This document shows, one piece after another, positions 57,301-64,000 of a DNA stretch of 64,000 bases; positions within the stretch are counted from its first letter, which is position 1; each line of letters begins with the position of its first letter. Under the pieces are notes generated by a model. It ran no database searches. It saw only the letters and a program-made list of their open reading frames with translations, and had not been told where the DNA came from. Source of the DNA: CAJCJE01 sp035948315 (GTDB lineage: Bacteria; Actinomycetota; Actinomycetes; Mycobacteriales; Pseudonocardiaceae); NCBI GenBank assembly GCA_035948315.1, contig DASZJG010000061.1, forward strand, positions 1-64,000, read 5' to 3'. Position numbers and translations under genes: made by a program.

Positions 57301-58773
57301 ATGCCTGCCGACGAATCCGAGTCAGTGAAACGATTCCGTACCAGCAGAAGAGCATTTCTGGCCACGACGGCAGCTGCCGCCGCGGCGGGCGCGACCGGCC
57401 TCGCTGCCACCACCGCGAGCGCGGCGACCAGCGCCGATCAGGCGCAGAACGTCAACAACGACTGGCCCGCCGGACCCGGCAGGCTGATCAGCCCGCAGCC
57501 GCCCGACCGGCAGCTGCGCCAGATCCTCGACGAACTGGACCAACAGCGGCTCTACGACACCGTCAGCATGCTCACCACCTTCGGCACCCGGCACACCCTG
57601 TCCAGCCAGACCGACCCGCAGCGCGGCATCGGCGCGGCGCGGGACTGGCTGCTCGGCCAGTTCCAGGCGGTCGCGGCCACCTCGGGCGGCCGGATGACCG
57701 TTGCCGCGCAGTCCTACACTCAGCCGCCCGCCAGCCGGATCCCGGTGCCCACCGAGATCACCAACGTGGTCGCCACCCTGCGCGGATCGGCGTCGCCGGA
57801 GCGGATCTACGTGGTGTCCGGGCACTACGACTCGCGGGTCACCGACGTCATGAACTTCACCAGCGACGCGCCCGGCGCCGACGACGACGCCTCGGGCGTG
57901 GCCGCGGTGCTGGAGATGGCCAGGGTGATGGCGACCCTCGACCCCAAGGCGACCATCGTGTTCGCCGCCGTCGCAGGCGAGGAGCAGGGGCTCTACGGCG
58001 CCGGATTCATGGCGCAGCAGTACAAGGCCCAGGGCGCGGACGTGCAGGGCATGTTCACCAACGACATCGTCGGCTCGGCAACGGCCGACGACGGCACGCG
58101 CGATCCGCACGCCATCCGCTGCTTCTCCGAGGGCGTGCCGACGTCGGAAACGCCCGCGCAGACCGCGGTGCGGCAGTTGGTGGGCAGCGAGGCCGACTCG
58201 CCCAGCCGCCAACTGGCGCGCTTCGCCACCAGCGTGGCCACCAACGACGCCACCGGCATGGCGATCCGAGTGATCTACCGCCGGGACCGCTACCTGCGCG
58301 GCGGCGACCACATTCCGTTCCTGCAACAGGGATTTCCGGCGGCACGGTTCACCGAGCCGCACGAGAACTTCGCGCACCAGCACCAGGACACCCGGCTGGT
58401 GAACGGCGTGCAGTTCGGCGACCTGATCGAGTTCTGCGAGTTCGACTACATCCTGCGGGTCACCAAGGTCAACGCGGCCGTGATGTGGTCACTCGCGAAC
58501 GCGCCGGGCACGCCGAAGAACGCGCTGATCCTGGACAGCGCGCTGTCCAACAGCACCGAACTGACCTGGGATCGCGGCACCGAGCCCGACCTGGCCGGCT
58601 ACGAGGTGGTGTGGCGGGCCTGCACCGAACCGGACTGGACGCACGTGGTCGCGGCAGGCGACGTCACCTCGTTCACCGTGCCGTTGGCCAAGGACAACGT
58701 GTTCTTCGGGGTGCGCGCCGTCGACCACGACGGGCACCGCGGCCCGGTCGCGTTCCCGGCGCCCTCACCCTGA
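57301..58773 (+). CDS. Tat-exported M28-family metallopeptidase with fibronectin III-like tail
   Basis: A 490-residue secreted protein. The Tat motif is TSRRAFLATTA with cleavage near TASA. M28 metal ligands are visible: SGHYDSR (His, Asp), GADDDASGVA (Asp), AGEEQGLYG (Glu, Glu) and the late Asp/His region GGDHIPFLQ and EPHENFAHQHQD. The last 90 residues (LSNSTELTWDRGTEPDLAGYEVVWR cut at LTWDRGTEPDLAGYEV) look like a fibronectin type III domain. It should remove amino acids from peptides outside the cell. Confidence 0.88.
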   Translation: MPADESESVKRFRTSRRAFLATTAAAAAAGATGLAATTASAATSADQAQNVNNDWPAGPGRLISPQPPDRQLRQILDELDQQRLYDTVSMLTTFGTRHTLSSQTDPQRGIGAARDWLLGQFQAVAATSGGRMTVAAQSYTQPPASRIPVPTEITNVVATLRGSASPERIYVVSGHYDSRVTDVMNFTSDAPGADDDASGVAAVLEMARVMATLDPKATIVFAAVAGEEQGLYGAGFMAQQYKAQGADVQGMFTNDIVGSATADDGTRDPHAIRCFSEGVPTSETPAQTAVRQLVGSEADSPSRQLARFATSVATNDATGMAIRVIYRRDRYLRGGDHIPFLQQGFPAARFTEPHENFAHQHQDTRLVNGVQFGDLIEFCEFDYILRVTKVNAAVMWSLANAPGTPKNALILDSALSNSTELTWDRGTEPDLAGYEVVWRACTEPDWTHVVAAGDVTSFTVPLAKDNVFFGVRAVDHDGHRGPVAFPAPSP

Positions 58774-59586
58774 GGACACGCGCGCCCAGGCCCCGACCAG
58801 TTCTGGCGCCCACAGCACCGCGTCCGCCTCGGCGAGTTCGGCGACGATGCGCTCGGCGAGCGTGTCGATGCCGATCTCGGCGCGGGTGGCGATGCCGGCC
58901 GCCTCGATGACCGGCAGCAGGCTGTTGACCGTGCCGGCGACGAAGTGCGGCAGCGCGGAATCCGCGGTGCCGCACGGGATTTCCATGGCCATGCGCACGT
59001 CGGCGAAGCCGGCCGTCCGCAGAATGCGGTAGGTCGGCTGGCCCTCGGCCGGCTCGCCGCGCCGGGCGCGCAGCGTCTCGCTGACCCAGCGGTATGCCTG
59101 TGCCACCAACGGGGTTTCCGGTTCGGATCCGGGATGTCTGGAGTTCAGTTCCTGAAAGGACACCAGCCCACCGGGCCGGACCAGCCCGCTGAGCTTGCGC
59201 ACCGTGTCGACCGGATCGGCCAGATGGATCAGGATCAGCCTGCCGATCAGCGCGTCCACCGGCTCGGCCAGTTCGACGTCCGGCACACTCGCCTGGACGT
59301 AGGACACGTTGGTCAGCCCGGCCTCGTCGGCGCGGTCGCGCGCCAGGTCGAGCACGTCCGCGTTCAGGTCGACGCCGAGCACCGAACCCTCCGGGCCGAC
59401 CAGTCGGGCCGCCGCCATGGTGAGATCGCCCGCGCCGCAACCGATGTCCAGCACGCGCTGGCCGGGGCCGACGCCGGCCAGCGCGAGCAGGTGTGCGCTG
59501 TGCGGGGCGTAGATCTCGGCCTGCAACCGCAGCCGATCGATTTCGGACGCCGCTCGACCCAGCAGGTAGTCGTCGGATTCGGTCAT
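58765..59586 (-). CDS. Class I SAM-dependent methyltransferase
   Basis: A 273-residue methyltransferase. Motif I is VLDIGCGAGDLTMAAARLVG with the acidic residue in VLGVDLN, motif II/III follow as LIGRLILIHLADP and LVRPGGLVSFQE. This is a UbiE-like small-molecule methyltransferase; the substrate is unknown. ATG 59586 gives the usual MTESDDYLLGR opening, with an alternative at 59595. No clear ribosome site is seen. The stop overlaps the M28 gene by 9 bp on the other strand. Confidence 0.85.
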   Translation of the reverse strand: MTESDDYLLGRAASEIDRLRLQAEIYAPHSAHLLALAGVGPGQRVLDIGCGAGDLTMAAARLVGPEGSVLGVDLNADVLDLARDRADEAGLTNVSYVQASVPDVELAEPVDALIGRLILIHLADPVDTVRKLSGLVRPGGLVSFQELNSRHPGSEPETPLVAQAYRWVSETLRARRGEPAEGQPTYRILRTAGFADVRMAMEIPCGTADSALPHFVAGTVNSLLPVIEAAGIATRAEIGIDTLAERIVAELAEADAVLWAPELVGAWARVSSG

Positions 59587-59607
59587 GTCCGGCATTCTGC
59601 CAGGCGT

Positions 59608-60054
59608 TCAGCCTCTTGACAGCGAGCCGATCACCTCGGACAGGTCGGACACGCACCAGACGCCCGCGCTCCGCGTCATCTTCACGGTCACGTCGAAGGC
59701 GTACTTCTGGCCGACGTCGGTCATGGCCAGGTGAGCCGTCGCCGTCGCGGTGGTGCCGGCGACGGAGGGCGGGGCCTTCAGGGTGACGGCCGGCCGGGTC
59801 GTCTGCACGTGGGTCGTGGCGAGCACTTCGACGTCGCTCGGCTGGGTGATGTCGTGGCCGGGGCAGAACAGCGCGTCGATCTTGCCGGTGTCGTGGCTGT
59901 TCAGCGCGTCGACCGTCGCGTTCGCCTCGATGGCCGGGCCGTCGTCGGGGCCGGTGAACCACCCCGGCCAGACGAAACCACCGACGCCGAGCAGAATGCC
60001 GATGATCACGACACCACCGACGATTCCCACGATCAGCCCGGTCTTCTTCGGCAT
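59608..60054 (-). CDS. Small one-pass membrane protein, DUF4878-like
   Basis: A 148-residue protein with a transmembrane helix (about 6-30, GLIVGIVGGVVIIGILLGVGG) and an external domain with two cysteines (FCPGHD, WCVSDLS) and TAHLAMTDVGQKYAFDVTVK strands. It resembles small NTF2/DUF4878-like ectodomains with no assigned role. TAGTCT lies 7 nt before the ATG at 60054 and no ribosome site is seen, so it may be leaderless. Divergent from the PknH-like lipoprotein, 45 nt away. Confidence 0.7.
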   Translation of the reverse strand: MPKKTGLIVGIVGGVVIIGILLGVGGFVWPGWFTGPDDGPAIEANATVDALNSHDTGKIDALFCPGHDITQPSDVEVLATTHVQTTRPAVTLKAPPSVAGTTATATAHLAMTDVGQKYAFDVTVKMTRSAGVWCVSDLSEVIGSLSRG

Positions 60055-60099
60055 GATGATGAGACTATCGGGCGGGAACATCAGGACGGGGGGCAACGG

Positions 60100-60768
60100 G
60101 TGCGGACATTCGCAGGCGGGCTGGCGGTCGGTGCGGTGCTGGTCGGGCTGCTGTCCGCGTGCACAAGTCCGGTTGGCGGCAACGCGCGGTCGGGCCCGAC
60201 GACTCCTCCGGTGCCCGGCACGCTACAGGCCAGCTTCGTGCCGATCGATCAGGTCAGCTCGGTGGTCGGCGTGACGCTCTCGGCCAGCACCGACACCGGC
60301 GCGCCACCCGCGCCGCTGGCCGCCAACCCCGCCGGTTGCGCGATCGCGGTCGGTCCGGCGACCCGGCAGGTGTTCACCGCGGGCTGGACCGTGTTCGGAT
60401 CGGTCACCTACCAGGACTCCCCGCACGCCGCCGACCACACGGTGACCCAGACGCTGGGCCGGTATCCGGACGGCACCCAGGCGGGAGCGGTGTTCACCGC
60501 GCTGGCCAACGGACTGAAGGCGTGCCCGGCCGGCGTGCGGACCGACCCGGACCAGAGCACCACCAAATGGATGTACACAGTGGACAGTGCGACCGCGAAC
60601 GCGTTGGCGTGGACCGCGACGCAGGACGCGGGCGGCGGCTGGGCCTGTTACCGGCAGGCTCGGCTGACCGGCCCGAACGTGCTGGAGGTCGCGGTGTGCG
60701 AGGCCGGCAACGGCAAACCGGCCGCCGCCGCCATCGCCGACCGCTTCGCCGGCAAGTTGGCGGGGTGA
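60100..60768 (+). CDS. Lipoprotein with PknH-like extracellular sensor domain
   Basis: A 222-residue protein with a lipobox LLSAC (about residues 17-21) after a short hydrophobic signal. The mature part carries four cysteines and the layout of PknH_C-like sensor domains: CAIAVGPATRQVFTAGW, LGRYPDGTQAGAVFTALANG and GWACYRQARLTGPNVLEVAV. Such domains are known mainly as the ectodomains of mycobacterial kinases and as free lipoproteins that bind an unknown ligand. GTG 60100 has GGGGGG 7 nt upstream. It is separated by only 4 nt from the toxin-like gene, so they are probably one operon. Confidence 0.8.
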   Translation: MRTFAGGLAVGAVLVGLLSACTSPVGGNARSGPTTPPVPGTLQASFVPIDQVSSVVGVTLSASTDTGAPPAPLAANPAGCAIAVGPATRQVFTAGWTVFGSVTYQDSPHAADHTVTQTLGRYPDGTQAGAVFTALANGLKACPAGVRTDPDQSTTKWMYTVDSATANALAWTATQDAGGGWACYRQARLTGPNVLEVAVCEAGNGKPAAAAIADRFAGKLAG

Positions 60769-60772
60769 GCTG

Positions 60773-62284
60773 ATGAAACAGCGGACGCCGCGCCGTGCGA
60801 TCACCCTCACGCTGGTCGTGTTCCTGGCTCTGGTGCTGGGCGCCGGCACCGGTCGCGCCGCTGATCCGCCGCCCGGGCTGTCCGCGCCCGATCCCGGCGG
60901 CGTGGCCCAGCCGGTCGGCGCGAACAGCGACCTGCCGGCCCAGCTCAACGCCAAGATCGAGGCCGCCGACCAGCAGGCCGTCGCGTTGCAGCAGAAGGAA
61001 ACCACACTCAAACAGCAGGTCGACACGCACAACCAGGCCGTCGACACGAACAACCAGCAGGAAAGCGCCTGCGCGGACCAGCTCACCCAGCTCGAGTCGC
61101 AGGAGCAGGACCTCGAGACGCAGATCAACACGCACAACGCGGAGCCGCACGAGTTCCAGATTCCGGCCCAGCAGGCGGAAGCCGACGCCTACCAGGCCGA
61201 AGCCGACCAGCTCAACGCCCAGAAGTCGAACCTGGTGGCCCAGGCCGCTCAACTTCAGACCCAGCAGCAACAGCTGGACAGCCAGGCGAGCCAGCTGGAA
61301 ACCGAGCAAACACAACTCAGCGAACAGATCGACGAAGCCAACAGCGAGGCGAACCAGCTCGCGACCGAGCGGCAACAGCTGCTCGAACAGGTCGCCACCG
61401 CGATGCAGAACCTGATCGACAGCTACGACCAGCTCACCGAGGCCGGCAACCAGTCGGTGGCAGGCGGCGACTCGACCAGCCCGCCGGGGGAGAGCCTGAG
61501 CGCGCCCAGCACGGCGGACGACGGCGGCGACACCGCCAACCCGACCGAGGCACAGCAGGCCCTCAGCGACTACGCGGCCGCGCACGACATCACCGTCGAT
61601 CCGCAGCCGGTCAGGGTCTACCAGTCCCCGCAGAGCCTGTCCGGCCTGTCCGCGCCTTCCGCCGCCGACATCCCGCTGTCCAACGACTACGAGGGCGTGT
61701 TCGAGAATCCGGACGGGACGTATTCGGCCGTGCGGCTGACGCACTTCGGCGCGCCGGAATCCGAGCCGGACGCCGCTTTCGACAAGCGGATCAACGGCGG
61801 CGGCCGGGCCATCGCCATCGTCAACGGGCAGAAGGTCACCATCACCAGAGTGGTGAACGTGGCCAGCAATCCCGCGGTCGGCGCCGTGCCGCAGGGGCTG
61901 ACCGCCGAGCAGTACGCGCAGGCCGCCCAGGCGCTGCGCGCCGGCATCGCCAACAACGTCGGCGACAACTACGTCGATCTGGTGGTGCAGGGCAGTCGGG
62001 CGGCCGGCACGGCGCGGTCGGACTCCGACATCGACTTCGCGGTCCGGGTCACGCCGCAGGCGTTCGACCAACTGGTCAGGACGCGGTTCGGCACGCCGAA
62101 CCCGGGCAGCGCCAAGGAACGGACCATGGAGTGGGCGATGCTCACCGGCAAGATCCAGGCGGGTGAGATGGGCTGGAGCGGCCTGGGCAAGGCCATCGCC
62201 GGCCAACTGGGCATGAGCGTCGACCTGTCGGTCATCGAGGTGGGCGGCGAGTTCGACAACCCGCCGTTCGTGGAGGTGCCGTGA
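60773..62284 (+). CDS. Secreted coiled-coil protein with C-terminal nucleotidyltransferase domain, toxin-like
   Basis: A 503-residue protein. A Sec signal (residues 1-30, AITLTLVVFLALVLGAGTGRA) leads to a Gln/Glu-rich coiled coil (about 55-215; QLESQEQDLETQI and similar), a Ser/Pro linker, and a C-terminal domain starting near 390. There the polymerase-beta-type motif GSRAAGTARSDSDIDF (407-422) supplies D419 and D421, and VDLSVIE supplies a third acidic residue (D484). An active nucleotidyltransferase at the C-terminal end of an exported coiled-coil protein, next to a small gene of immunity size, is the plan of polymorphic toxins. Substrate (RNA, tRNA or nucleotide) is unknown. Confidence 0.75.
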   Translation: MKQRTPRRAITLTLVVFLALVLGAGTGRAADPPPGLSAPDPGGVAQPVGANSDLPAQLNAKIEAADQQAVALQQKETTLKQQVDTHNQAVDTNNQQESACADQLTQLESQEQDLETQINTHNAEPHEFQIPAQQAEADAYQAEADQLNAQKSNLVAQAAQLQTQQQQLDSQASQLETEQTQLSEQIDEANSEANQLATERQQLLEQVATAMQNLIDSYDQLTEAGNQSVAGGDSTSPPGESLSAPSTADDGGDTANPTEAQQALSDYAAAHDITVDPQPVRVYQSPQSLSGLSAPSAADIPLSNDYEGVFENPDGTYSAVRLTHFGAPESEPDAAFDKRINGGGRAIAIVNGQKVTITRVVNVASNPAVGAVPQGLTAEQYAQAAQALRAGIANNVGDNYVDLVVQGSRAAGTARSDSDIDFAVRVTPQAFDQLVRTRFGTPNPGSAKERTMEWAMLTGKIQAGEMGWSGLGKAIAGQLGMSVDLSVIEVGGEFDNPPFVEVP

Positions 62285-62652
62285 CCTACTGCAAGATGTT
62301 CGTCGACGCCGAGCCCGAGACCGTGCGACCGGTGGTGGAGAGCGTGCTCGGGCAGCGGTTCGAGCCACCCGGCTACCTGACCGTGTCCGGAGTGGACGTT
62401 GAGGTCAACGCCAACAAGGACGCCAGGGGCCGCGCGGCGGAACAGTGGCGCGCCAAGGGCGGCGCCCAGTTCATCCTGTGGCCGGCGCTCGTCGAGTTGG
62501 ACACCGGCGAGGACGAGGTCACGCCGGTGATCGTCGAGCTGACCGCGCGGCTGCTCACCGCCCTCTGGGACGACGGACAGCCCGCCGTCGCGGCCTGCGA
62601 CTACGAGGATCAGCTGCCCTTCAGCGGCGGCATCGCGCGACTCGACGACTGA
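62281..62652 (+). CDS. Small protein, candidate immunity partner of the nucleotidyltransferase
   Basis: A 123-residue soluble protein with no signal peptide and mixed alpha/beta content (FVDAEPETVRPVVESVLG, VDVEVNANKDARG, LLTALWDDGQPAVAACDYED). The GTG start overlaps the toxin-like gene stop (GTGA), and GGAGG precedes it at the right distance. Size, position and lack of export fit an immunity protein that protects the producer. The family is not recognised. It overlaps the 3' end of the convergent MFS gene by 43 bp. Confidence 0.6.
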   Translation: MTYCKMFVDAEPETVRPVVESVLGQRFEPPGYLTVSGVDVEVNANKDARGRAAEQWRAKGGAQFILWPALVELDTGEDEVTPVIVELTARLLTALWDDGQPAVAACDYEDQLPFSGGIARLDD

Positions 62653-63806
62653 CCCCGGACCGTCGCCGCGCCGAGCAACACCAGCACGGGCAGCAGGACC
62701 AGGCTGATCCGCAGGTCGCTCACCTGCGCGATCGCCCCGGCCAACAGCGGCCCGGTGATCTCGCCGAGGCCCGCGATGGTGAGGATCTGACCCAGCGCCT
62801 GATCCGCGGTGCGATGGCTCGCGCTCACGTGCAGCGCGGAGGCGATCGGGAACGTGCCGCCGATGCCGATCCCGGTCACGGCGAGCCCGATCGCGGCCAC
62901 GACCACATTGCCGGCCAGCAACAGGATCGGTGTGCCGGCCAGTGCGGTGCCGAGCGCGAGCCGGAGCACGGCCGCGGTGGACAGGCGGCGGGCGAGCCTG
63001 CTGGCGACCAGGCGGCCGACGAGATTCGCCGCGTAGAGCGCGCTGACCATCGCCACCGAGGCGTCCTGGGCGAGGCCGACATCGTCGTGCAGGTAGCTCG
63101 CGGCCCAGAAACTCAGCGTGAATTCCAGGGCCACCACGGCGAAGATCGTGGCGAGCGTGCGTCGGGGCGAATGATGGTCGGCGCCGTCCTCGGCGCGGGG
63201 AGTGGGTGGCCGTCGCGGATCCGGCAGTCGGGTCGCGCCCACCGCGGCAGCCGCCGCCACCACGACCACGAAGACGATCACGAACGAGAACTGCCAGCTC
63301 ACCCAGGTGGCGGCGCACACGCTGACCACGGCCGGGGTGAGGATGCCGGCCAGGCTGACCGAGATCTCGCCCTCGGTCATGGCGATCGCCCGGTTGGTGT
63401 GGTGCAGATCGGAGAGCAGCGCCCACATCCGGATCAGCGCGGTCGTGCCGAACGCGCTCACCAGCAGCGCGGCGATCAGCGTCACCGGCAGCACGCGGCC
63501 GTAGCCCAGCAGCACGCCCGCCGAGGCCGCGCCGATCAGGCCGATGACGATCGTGCGCCGTCTCGGCATGGCCAACCGACTGGCCAGAATGCCGGCCGTG
63601 GTGCCGCCGATGGCGAAGGCGACCTGGTGCAGCGCGCCGGTCACGTAGGAGATGTGCTCGACCTCGCGCAGATAGGGCAGCACCGGGCCGAGCAACGCGT
63701 TGAGCACGCCGAACGCGAACAGTGCGGCAAAGGCCACCCAGGTCGCGCGGTCGCGTTGATAGGACTGACCGACCCGCGCCGGACCGAGCGCCGCGTGCCT
63801 GTTCAC
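62610..63806 (-). CDS. MFS transporter
   Basis: A 398-residue protein with 12 predicted helices. Motif A-like features are ILASRLAMPRRRTI between helices 2 and 3 and VASRLARRLSTAAV in the second half. It belongs with drug/sugar-efflux or FucP-like transporters rather than sugar porters. GTG 63806 overlaps the stop of the upstream gene (GTGA), so it is co-transcribed with the ROK-like gene and may move a sugar or amino-sugar. Confidence 0.82.
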   Translation of the reverse strand: MNRHAALGPARVGQSYQRDRATWVAFAALFAFGVLNALLGPVLPYLREVEHISYVTGALHQVAFAIGGTTAGILASRLAMPRRRTIVIGLIGAASAGVLLGYGRVLPVTLIAALLVSAFGTTALIRMWALLSDLHHTNRAIAMTEGEISVSLAGILTPAVVSVCAATWVSWQFSFVIVFVVVVAAAAAVGATRLPDPRRPPTPRAEDGADHHSPRRTLATIFAVVALEFTLSFWAASYLHDDVGLAQDASVAMVSALYAANLVGRLVASRLARRLSTAAVLRLALGTALAGTPILLLAGNVVVAAIGLAVTGIGIGGTFPIASALHVSASHRTADQALGQILTIAGLGEITGPLLAGAIAQVSDLRISLVLLPVLVLLGAATVRGQSSSRAMPPLKGS

Positions 63807-64000
63807 GACGACACCGCGTGCGCGCGGCTCGCCCACCGCGCGAGCAGTCCCGCGTCCAGCACCCGGTCCAAGACGGACAGGCCGGCGCCGATCATCGGCG
63901 CGTCCTCGCCTGCGCGCGCGTCGAGGATCTCCGGCGGTCGCTCGCGCAGCATGGTCATCAGCCCGTCCCGCACCGCGCCCGCGAACCGTTCTGGCGCGGC
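63803..64000 (-). CDS. C-terminal end of a ROK-like sugar kinase/regulator (5' part outside window)
   Basis: The last 65 residues read ARAGEDAPMIGAGLSVLDRV and end HAVSS. The GEDAPMIGAG segment followed by a helix is the usual close of ROK-family kinases and regulators. The start is beyond the right edge. It overlaps the MFS start by GTGA. The family call rests on a short stretch. Confidence 0.5.
   Translation of the reverse strand, partial: AAPERFAGAVRDGLMTMLRERPPEILDARAGEDAPMIGAGLSVLDRVLDAGLLARWASRAHAVSS

Noticed and set aside
1..64000. CRISPR arrays, prophage, insertion sequences, tRNA or rRNA genes
   Set aside because: Looked for direct repeats with spacers, transposase or integrase motifs and tRNA-like cloverleafs; none convincing. 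The only tandem array is the 16-bp triplet at 3312.

Overview
The window is about 70% GC. It shows GTG and TTG starts, many 4-nt ATGA/GTGA gene overlaps, leaderless promoters, an AfsR-size SARP regulator, F420-type luciferase-like oxidoreductase, WhiJ/NsdA-like XRE-TPR regulator, Tat-exported enzymes and a PknH-like lipoprotein. Together these indicate a filamentous actinomycete. Pseudonocardiales is my best guess, but that is inference. No rRNA, tRNA, transposase, integrase, CRISPR array or phage gene was seen.

Left part (1-19 kb). A truncated pyruvate dehydrogenase E1-like gene diverges from an Lrp/AsnC regulator and an aldo/keto reductase. After a terminator comes an eight-gene minus-strand operon (11211 to 3392): TIR protein, STAND-like P-loop ATPase, SPFH-like protein, PP2C phosphatase, Ser/Thr kinase, VWA protein, a small unknown and a zinc-ribbon membrane protein. 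It combines a TIR/STAND pair with a kinase-phosphatase-VWA triad of TerY-P type and is the best candidate for an undescribed conflict or signalling system. Next are a 64-aa exported peptide, an AfsR-like SARP, a second (TerY-like) VWA protein, an HTH-like unknown overlapping a 37-aa membrane peptide on the other strand, and an XRE-TPR regulator. GTTGCC hexamers cluster both upstream of the TIR operon and upstream of the XRE gene.

Middle part (18-39 kb) is mostly metabolic: an alpha/beta hydrolase and SDR separated by a perfect 17-bp dyad; a five-gene GntR-MFS-fructuronate reductase-Zn dehydrogenase-mannonate dehydratase operon for hexuronate/mannonate breakdown; an amino acid permease behind a GntR-type palindrome; a quinone oxidoreductase/AraC pair; a D-amino-acid dehydrogenase/MFS operon beside a CdaR-type regulator; a MarR regulator with three matching operators beside a luciferase-like oxidoreductase; an SDR/ECF sigma pair.

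Right part (39-64 kb). A five-gene leaderless operon encodes a J-like membrane protein, a GrpE-like factor, an Hsp70 with an enlarged C-terminus, a TPR/OmpA-like membrane protein and a 40-aa peptide. A second pathway locus (44.8-55.5 kb) fits aerobic anthranilate or salicylate degradation through CoA thioesters: hydroxylase/reductase fusion, CoA ligase, PaaX regulator, RidA, SDR, glutaryl-CoA-type dehydrogenase, enoyl-CoA hydratase, second acyl-CoA dehydrogenase and thioesterase. Three near-identical 23-bp operators, each carrying a -35 box, sit 22-23 bp before three start codons. Broken Uma2 genes and a duplicated paaX tail lie inside this locus. The end holds two Tat-exported proteins (GxGYxYP, M28 peptidase), a methyltransferase, a PknH-like lipoprotein, a secreted coiled-coil protein ending in a nucleotidyltransferase domain with a probable immunity gene, an MFS exporter and the end of a ROK-like gene.
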